NCBI GenBank assembly: GCA_961205875.1
Contig: OY540809.1
Coordinates: forward strand, 25,308,267-25,372,266
Length of the DNA stretch: 64,000 nt
Source of the DNA: Sialis fuliginosa
Taxonomy: Eukaryota > Arthropoda > Insecta > Megaloptera > Sialidae
Direction of reading: 5' to 3'
The translations under genes were made by a program, and so were the position numbers. Shown here in pieces: positions 57,189 to 64,000 of the stretch (its first letter is position 1; every line of letters starts with the position of its first letter). Under the pieces are notes generated by a model. It was not told where the DNA came from. It was given only the letters and a program-made list of their open reading frames with translations, and did not search any database.

Positions 57189-57440
57189 TAATTTTTGCTC
57201 ACGATCACGCACGCTCATGAATCCTATTTTTTTACTCACGCCCGATCACGCACAGCGAATCACGCTCATGACACGATTTAATGTAATTATAGTAAATTAA
57301 ATTTTGAAATGATGAAAATTAATGTTTTTTCGTGCAATATATTATGAGTATATTTTATATTCATATTATTTCTTTTAACCTGCATTTCTAGTACAAGTAA
57401 TAGTAAACAAAACAATAAGAAAATAAAGCTACAAAAAAAA
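57189..57440. repeat. Truncated inverted copy of the GTGAGCG hAT-like MITE
   Basis: In inverse orientation it matches about 33935-34250: TTTTTGCTCACGATCACGCA, TTTTTTTACTCACGCCCGAT, and AATTTTGAAATGATGAAAAT. The terminal TAGAGCTGGGC end is absent. It begins where the foldback arm stops. Confidence 0.75.
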
Positions 57441-58533
57441 TTACAGTATATTACTTATTAGTCATTTATATAGTTACGCCACTGGTATTCGTACCCACAG
57501 ATACAATCTCTACGTATATAATGTAAATTGTACTTCCTATATTTTCGTTATTTTTATGACACCGTGGTCTTTGCTTGCAAAGAAATACAATAAGTATATC
57601 GATATTGTTTCTATTAATGATGCTATAATTAGTACAAGTTATACAGGATGATTGTGAACTGTTAATGAACATACATTTGATGTTTTTGCACGAATAGTAG
57701 GTATTTGCTTTGATTAAAATCATTTTATCTGTTTATCAGTATTCGTTTCTACACATATTATTATGTTATATGTAAAAAAAAAACTAATAAATGTATAACG
57801 TGCTAATCACCTATGTAAATTATTAATTAATAAGATTATAATATCTATATTAATTATTTTATTTTATTAATTACAATACAAATTAGTACATAACAATTAC
57901 TTATTTAAATGTAGATATATCATTTTACTATACATATTTATTATATTTGATTATTGATAAAAAATATTAATTTTTGTTAAAATACGTGATTTTTGAGGAT
58001 CGCAAATTATAGTATTAACGAGATATAACTGAATTAGTTTTGACAAATGACGAAATTTTGATAGTGTCAAAATTATGAGTTATTAAAGTTGACTGGTGAT
58101 TTTTAATCTTGTTTGTAAACAATTAAGCATATAATTATGTTTAAACAGTAATAAAATTTTTATTAAAAAAAAGATTATGTGTGAGTCTACTTATAATAAT
58201 ATAGACTTATTTTCTCTATGAAGAATATGGTGTTTATAATATTTTTTCTGGGTTAATACAAATTATATTATTAGAAAATATAAAAAATAATGTATTGATA
58301 GATAAGATAAATCTTTTGATCTTGGATATCAAAATATAAATAAATATTTTGTCATTTTAGTGCCGTAAATACACAAAATGCGTCATACTATGTATATTTT
58401 ATTAGGTGGTAAAAACTATTAGCCGTGACATATTATATTTTAAAGGCCCTGGGTTCACTAATTTGCTAGGGAACTGCACGTATATATGTACATGTATATT
58501 CGGTTCTATACTTTAGGTACAATATATAAAATA
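57441..58533. other. Intergenic, nothing recognised
   Basis: A+T-rich sequence; no supported gene or element. Confidence 0.45.
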
Positions 58534-59098
58534 CAGTGGCGCAGGAACCAATTTTTTTCTGAGGGTGGGGGGGGGGGCAGAACTGCAGAACGAACCTCAA
58601 AAATTAAGCTGACTTAATTTTACTTGGCGTTCTTAAAATTCAAAATCGACTGCGATTTTTTTAGCTTGATTAATATCATATTATTTGTTAAAAAAAATAA
58701 TATAAATACAGTGGAACCTCGTTAGTACGTTTTTAAAGAGACTTACGAGAAAAACATACTAACGAAATATTTTAACATGGGGTCTTATGGAAGAATGCCG
58801 GTACCTGAAAATTAAAAAACGTACTAACGAAGTTTCAGTGTAGTAACTTTTTATTTTTCTTTGTCTCTAACTAGACTCATGGTTACATTTTATAATTTGT
58901 TTGTGAGCTTTAACATCAGTTTACAAAGAATTTTTAAGAATAAAAAAATTATAGAAACAATTTTTTATAATTGCACGACGTTTCAAACCCGCCCTAAAAC
59001 AGCAGGATCCAAATTAGGAGAGGGGAGGCAACAAGTGTCACCCCACTGAAAATTTTGAGGGGGCAACAGCTCCCCCCCCCCCCGATCCAGCGCCACTG
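58534..59098. mobile_element. hAT-like MITE with CAGTGGCGC ends, carrying a nested MITE
   Basis: Ends CAGTGGCGCAGGAACC and GATCCAGCGCCACTG. Next to them are G-rich (GGGTGGGGGGGGGGG) and C-rich (CCCCCCCCCCCC) runs that mirror each other. No matching 8-bp flanks were found, so the duplication may have decayed. A pogo-like MITE sits inside. Confidence 0.65.
58709..58840. mobile_element. Pogo/Tigger-like MITE nested in the hAT-like element (132 bp)
   Basis: CAGTGGAACCTCGTTAGTAC on the left is inverse to GTACTAACGAAGTTTCAGTG on the right. TA flanks both ends (58707-58708 and 58841-58842). The CAGTxGAACCTCGTTA end is the typical pogo/Tigger terminus. Confidence 0.8.
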
Positions 59099-59929
59099 CA
59101 CGTGTAGGTATAAAAAAAATTGTTTTTCATTTTTGATTTAAATATTACCTATTTAAAATTTAAAAAGTGGGTGTGTGCACCTATGAATTCACATTAAAAG
59201 TAATATTTCTTTTGTGTAGTGACATCTAGTGTGCAAATGTAAAACTAAAAACCTGTTTTACCAACATAAATTTACAGAATTATTTACACCTAACCTAACT
59301 TCTTATTGTTTCCGTTGTACGGTTGTGCATCGTTGCATGCAATGCAATGAGTATTTCATATCCGTTGCATTACTAAAATTTCATCCTGAACGCGCCTGAA
59401 GAAGTATAACTTCAGAAATGATACATCTTTTTCTAGATACTAGATACCTTTATTTTGTTGTACCAGAAATTACTTCGCAAATTTCATGATTTTTACTTAC
59501 TTACTTACTTACATACTTACATACTATACAGAATTAGCAATTTTACATCTAGATCTAATTAAAATATTTCCATAATTAAATAATAGGAAGGTACTCAAAA
59601 TCAACGAAAAATCATTGTCCTTCGCTGTTTATATTATTTTTATTTATATGAAATTTTTTATAAATATAATTAATAATTTTATTAATATAACAACATTTTT
59701 CCATATAAAATTCATTGTTTTCATTTTTTAGATGTGACATCACAAAGCTTGTAACTTTTCCGCCCATTTTCGTCCCTCTCCCTTCCCCTTAACATGTGAC
59801 GTATTTATGGATGACTCCTAATATGTATAATTTCTTTAACTGAAAATTAGAAGTAACTTTTGTCTACGAAAAACTAACCAGGTTTATAGTAGGTAAAGTT
59901 TTTTCCAATTAAAAGTTAATATGGTAATT
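59099..59929. other. Intergenic; contains an ACTT microsatellite
   Basis: Positions 59491-59524 are a short ACTT/ACAT microsatellite. Nothing else is recognised. Confidence 0.5.
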
Positions 59930-60277
59930 GTCTATTATATCCCCGGCATTTGTAGATGTGCAAGCCTCATGTTTTAAAAGATATAATCAGCGCCAATGTA
60001 AGTAAAGTGTGTACTATTAGTTAAAAATTTTATTATTGCATATTAACCTAACAAAAACTAACCAAACCGATTTCGCCCCAATAGATTGCCCTAACCAAGG
60101 ACAGTTCGATTAAATCTTCATATTATGCATAATTTAATTATTTTGTTGCAGTTTTTGAAAATACTAACCGAATATACAATAATTATCTATTTAAAAATCA
60201 TACATTCAATGGTCAAATCATACACTACATCGACTACATGTCAATTGCCATCTGCAAATGCCGGGGATATAATAGAC
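59930..60277. mobile_element. MITE with GTCTATTATATCCCCGGCA ends, copy B (348 bp)
   Basis: GTCTATTATATCCCCGGCAT at the left is an exact inverse of ATGCCGGGGATATAATAGAC at the right. Parts of the interior are the inverse of 46920-47400 (copy A). The target duplication is not clear. Confidence 0.75.
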
Positions 60278-60789
60278 AAGTTCCTTTAATATATGCCTGT
60301 AGTTCCTCTTTTATCTCCATATTTGTATCGCCACTATTTTGTCACATAGTTTTCATATTTATAGAATTACTGCCATTTAACTGTATTAGTTTAAAGCAAA
60401 ATACTGATTGTAGTAACCTATGAACTTGATGAGCTTTGTCCAACCTACGTTGTTGGACTCTCAACCAATCACTGCCACAGTTTTAAATACCCGCTTTTGT
60501 TAGACCAATCAGATAACAGGGATCATCGTGTAAGTTTTCGCAGATAACAATTAAAAATCAGTAATACACATAACTATTGTATAAAGTAGCTAAAATCAGT
60601 TGAAATGACAACGTGGGTCAAAATAATGTGTAATTAACAATCGATCTGGATGTGACACAGTGAACAATTAATTATTGAATATAGAAATTTTAGTATATTG
60701 TTTATAACTTTTTACTCAAAGTATTATGTGTATTTTATAATCAAGTGTTTTTATTTAACAATAAGTGATTTTTAAAGAAATAGTACAAA
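60278..60789 (+). promoter_or_regulatory. Upstream region of the SLC18B1-like gene
   Basis: Contains CAACCAATCACTG (60463) and GACCAATCAG (60501), CCAAT-type sequences about 290-330 bases before the ATG, in a locally less A+T-rich stretch. No transcription start can be fixed. Confidence 0.35.
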
Positions 60790-60897
60790 ATGGTTAAATT
60801 TACAAGAAGACAATGGATGACTTTAATTGTTATCAGTATAGCAGATTTCTGTAATGCCATATGTGTTTCGTTACAAGCTCCTTTTTATCCTCAAGAG
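60790..60897 (+). CDS. SLC18B1: MFS transporter, SLC18B1-like, first coding exon (3'-incomplete)
   Basis: The ATG at 60790 opens a 36-codon exon that ends at a GTTTGT donor in phase 0. The product, MVKFTRRQWMTLIVISIADF then CNAICVSLQAPFYPQE, is the cytosolic N-terminus and first transmembrane segment of SLC18B1-type major-facilitator proteins. These characteristically read QWLTL..ISIxDFCNAICVSLQAPFYPxEAEKKG at this place. In mammals SLC18B1 is a vesicular polyamine transporter; the insect substrate is not known from sequence. The next exon, expected to begin with Ala-Glu-Lys-Lys-like text, is not in the window. Identification rests on one exon but the motif is distinctive. Confidence 0.75.
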
Positions 60898-61306
60898 GTT
60901 TGTATTTTAATACATTTTTATTAAGGACACAAATATCGGTAACAGTGCGTATCGATTATTTCCCGTGGTAATTCATTTTATGTATATTACACGACACACG
61001 GCTAACCGTATACGGTAAAAATTAATAAACAACTAAAAAAATAAAAATAAAACCGACATAAAAAAAAAAACTAAAAACATTGAAAAGTAATTAAATGCAA
61101 CATCTTTTAAAAGTCGGTTTTCTTTTTTTTTACTTAAAAAGTTTTTTATTAGCTTGTCACCGACGAAAATTTAATAATTATATTATACATATTTTTCAGT
61201 GTTTTTATTATTTTTTTAAGTTTTTTTATTTTTTTCCCTTTTGAATAGCGTATCTCGAAATCCAATTATCAGATTCTGATAAAATTGATATGGGACCAAC
61301 TCGGGA
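60898..61306 (+). other. First intron of the SLC18B1-like gene, proximal part
   Basis: A+T-rich. Contains a fragment of the repeat that also occurs at 1-190 and 45500 (near 61255-61300, inverse sense). Confidence 0.45.
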
Positions 61307-61887
61307 ATAAGGTAGTTGCACCAGTCCTGGCAAGGACCCCAGTAATGTCAAATTTTTAATTAAATGTACTGAATTAGAACTAAGTATGTGTTGATATTTT
61401 ATTACTACCATTTCTGAATCTAAATTTATATACTTTTAATTGTCTTACAGCGTGATTTGATGACAATCGGCCAATAGGTGTCAAAATGGTGGACATTTAA
61501 ACTAATTATTAGTATAATTTATTTATTAATTATTATACTATCATAGCAACTGCTTTACATGGATTCAAATTTGACGATTCTTTCTTTTATATCTTTTGTG
61601 TCGTAGTACTTATCATTTTGTAATCATTAGCAAATGTCCATCACTGCGTGCTCATTACTGGTTTTATCTTTGCCATTTCTGTAGAAAAAACATGAACAAA
61701 ATAAAAGGCTATAATTTAAAAAACAAACTATATTTGGTGACTTTGGCAATTAAATTGATTAAGTAAAGAGTTACTTGTTTTATTTGTAACATGAATTCAT
61801 AAGAATTACAAAAAACAAGCCCATTAATAAAAAAACAACAACGAAAACTTGCTATTAGAACGGTCATAACTGGTGCATTTACCTTAT
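61307..61887. mobile_element. AGGTAATGGCACC MITE, copy 3
   Basis: Ends ATAAGGTAGTTGCACCAG and CTGGTGCATTTACCTTAT; interior like copies 1 and 2 (GTGTCGTAGTACTTATCATT). It lies in the first intron of the SLC18B1-like gene. Confidence 0.85.
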
Positions 61888-63735
61888 ATTCTTTCAAATA
61901 AAATCGTCCAAGTTGATTCATATTTGTTAAAGTTATTTCCGAATATAGTCGGTTAAAAATTTCCGTACCGGTCGCTGCTGATTTTCCGTTTTATCACTGT
62001 AAACCGTGGTCCGGTTAAAAACCGAACCGGTTGCCAGTGTATTGAATGAGCGGTGTTCACACGATACAGATTTTCTACCGTACGTGGAGAAAAAATGATT
62101 ATGAATTCCAAATTTAATTCATATTGTTAAATTTTAAATACGAATTTTTGAATTGTCCCTATTTATCTTTTATGATTAGTAATATTCCATAATATTATAA
62201 TAACTATATGAAATAAAATAAAATAATCAAATTATTTTAAACAGCATTAGTTTGTCTTCAATTAAAATATTAAATAAGTCAAAATAAACATATTGAATTA
62301 ATTTAAAAAATAAACAAATTAATTTGTTTTATTTTAAATAAGGTCATTTATATTATATTTCGTCATCTGTAATATTCTGGAACATAGACTGTAACATACG
62401 GCTTATATATTCAATTCGGGAAATTGTCGTTCCGGAATAAAACTGTGTCGATCAGTATTATAAATATTAATACATATGGGCACATGAAAATCGTTCTAGG
62501 CTTATATTTAGAAATTTAATAGAATTTATAATAAGTACCTAATATTGATCATGATATTTATTATACTTAAATTTGTTTTTCGTCCATTGATTTAATAAAT
62601 AAGTATAAAGTCAGTAGACACACAATGTTAAAGAACACAACTGCAATAATAAAATCTTCATTAATGAATTAAGTATAGGTACTTTTTAGAAAAAAAATTG
62701 TTGGGTTTTAGATTGTCGGACAGAATTCGTGAAATTTTAACTCATATATGAACTTTGAACTGTTTTGCTCAAATTTATTAATCAACTAATTCATTTTTAT
62801 AGAAATATTTTTTTATCAATAAGAAACAAACTTGTTTATTTAATTTGTTAAAAAAGAATATTTAATATTTGAGATATAATTCTATTAAAATTTACTATAA
62901 ATTTTCTATTCTTATCTATTTCTGTACATTTAATTGACCTTTATAAAAAAATTGTTTGGATCTATTTATAGTAGAAACAATAAATTCATAGACAAAACCC
63001 ATTTTTTCGACAGTTGGAAAATTTTAGTAAAATATACTTTCTTAAAAAAAAGATAATAGTGGCAAAAAATTGGGGTCAAAAAAATTATTATAAAAATATT
63101 CTAAATTGTTTATAAAGTAATTCATAATTTTTAATTAACTGCTTACTAGTCTTGACATATTTTTTAAACAATATTTTATTGCCATATTTGATATAAACGG
63201 CTTCTTTGATATTTCTAGAACAAATAATTAAAGATATTGGTTTGGCTCAACCTTTGTAATATTGTTTATTTTGATTTTATTATAAATGTAGGGCAATGAA
63301 TGTTTATGTTTTCAAGTTGAACTAATTACAAATATATATCAAGTTGTTTGATACGATTATGTGTATTTATTTTTAAAACTGTTTTTCTTTATAGATTTTC
63401 ATTAATTTTAACATAACAGTACTAACAGTTCTGAAAATCAATATTTTAATGAATATTTCATTGTCAATAAAACTCAATATTATTGTTTTTAGAAAGCTAA
63501 AATATTACTTAATATTTTCAAAACCTCATCCAAATCGTTGAGTAGTTCTCTTGCTAGAAGTGAATATAGTCAGATAGTTACAGAAACTTTATTATAAGTA
63601 TTTATAGATTTTTTTGTTATAATCGATATGATACACAAATAAAGCTTCGGGTCTGTATACTTTTGATCAACTCTGTGTCGGTAATTTATTTCACAAAATT
63701 CATTATATAATCGAAATTATTTAGTTCAACTATAA
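61888..63735. other. Intron sequence, nothing recognised
   Basis: A+T-rich. Positions 61940-62040 are less A+T-rich (CCGGTTAAAAACCGAACCGG) with a small palindrome. No exon with the expected SLC18B1 continuation was found. Confidence 0.45.
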
Positions 63736-64000
63736 ATAAAAGTACTGGCATCAGTAATGGCAAATTTTAAATTAAATGTACTGAATTAGAAATATTTGTT
63801 GATATTTGATTACTATCATTTCTGAATATTAATCTATATACATTTAACTGTCTTATAACGTGTTTTGATGACAATCAGCCAATAGGTGTCAAAATGATGG
63901 ACATTTAAACTAATTATTGGTATAATTTATTTATTAATTATTATATTATCATAGAAACTGCTTTACATTGTTTCAAATTTGACGATTCTTTCTTTTATAT
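63736..64000. mobile_element. AGGTAATGGCACC MITE, copy 4 (cut by the window end)
   Basis: Starts with a slightly damaged end (AAAAGTACTGGCATCAGTAA) and follows copies 1 and 3 (TGACAATCAGCCAATAGGTG, GACGATTCTTTCTTTTATAT) to the last base. Confidence 0.75.

Overview
The window is strongly A+T-rich eukaryotic DNA with split genes, very long introns and a dense load of small transposable elements. It looks like an insect chromosome. Two genes encode takeout/juvenile-hormone-binding-protein (JHBP)-like secreted proteins, a family known mainly from insects. Several non-autonomous Helitrons carry the TCCATACTAATATTATAAA start and CTAG end that I associate with Lepidoptera and some other insect orders. 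I cannot fix the order or species from sequence alone.

Layout, all cellular genes on the + strand. (1) Positions 2288-7173 hold four coding exons of a takeout/JHBP-like gene; its signal-peptide exon is not found and probably lies left of the window. (2) Positions 7174-18400 are intergenic and filled with foldback elements, MITEs and a Helitron. (3) Positions 18734-53391 hold a complete five-exon takeout/JHBP-like gene (258 aa predicted) with a first intron of about 28.8 kb. That intron contains most of the mobile elements. (4) Positions 53392-60789 are intergenic with further MITEs. (5) Positions 60790-60897 hold the first coding exon of an SLC18B1-type major-facilitator transporter, whose remaining exons lie right of the window.

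The two takeout-like genes are tandem paralogs with an instructive exon structure. The 241-nt exon 2 of the second gene equals the sum of two exons (93 + 148 nt) of the first. The 284-nt exon of the first gene matches two exons (134 + 153 nt) of the second. Both last exons are 155 nt.

The most unusual object is a 5,862-bp LTR element on the - strand (36165-42026) inside the giant intron. It has two 1,549-bp LTRs, a CCAC target-site duplication, a polypurine tract, an intact gag-like ORF and, where pol should be, one intact Lys/Glu-rich ORF of unknown function in the -1 frame. A candidate slippery heptamer abuts the gag stop. No protease, reverse transcriptase, RNase H or integrase is visible. 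Its LTRs are identical over about 900 bp and clearly divergent over the remaining 650 bp.

The rest is nested small DNA transposons. They include hAT-like elements with 8-bp target duplications, long foldback elements (one with a matching empty site elsewhere in the window), piggyBac-, pogo- and mariner-like MITEs, adjoining Helitrons, and inverted repeats enclosing hammerhead-ribozyme-like motifs.
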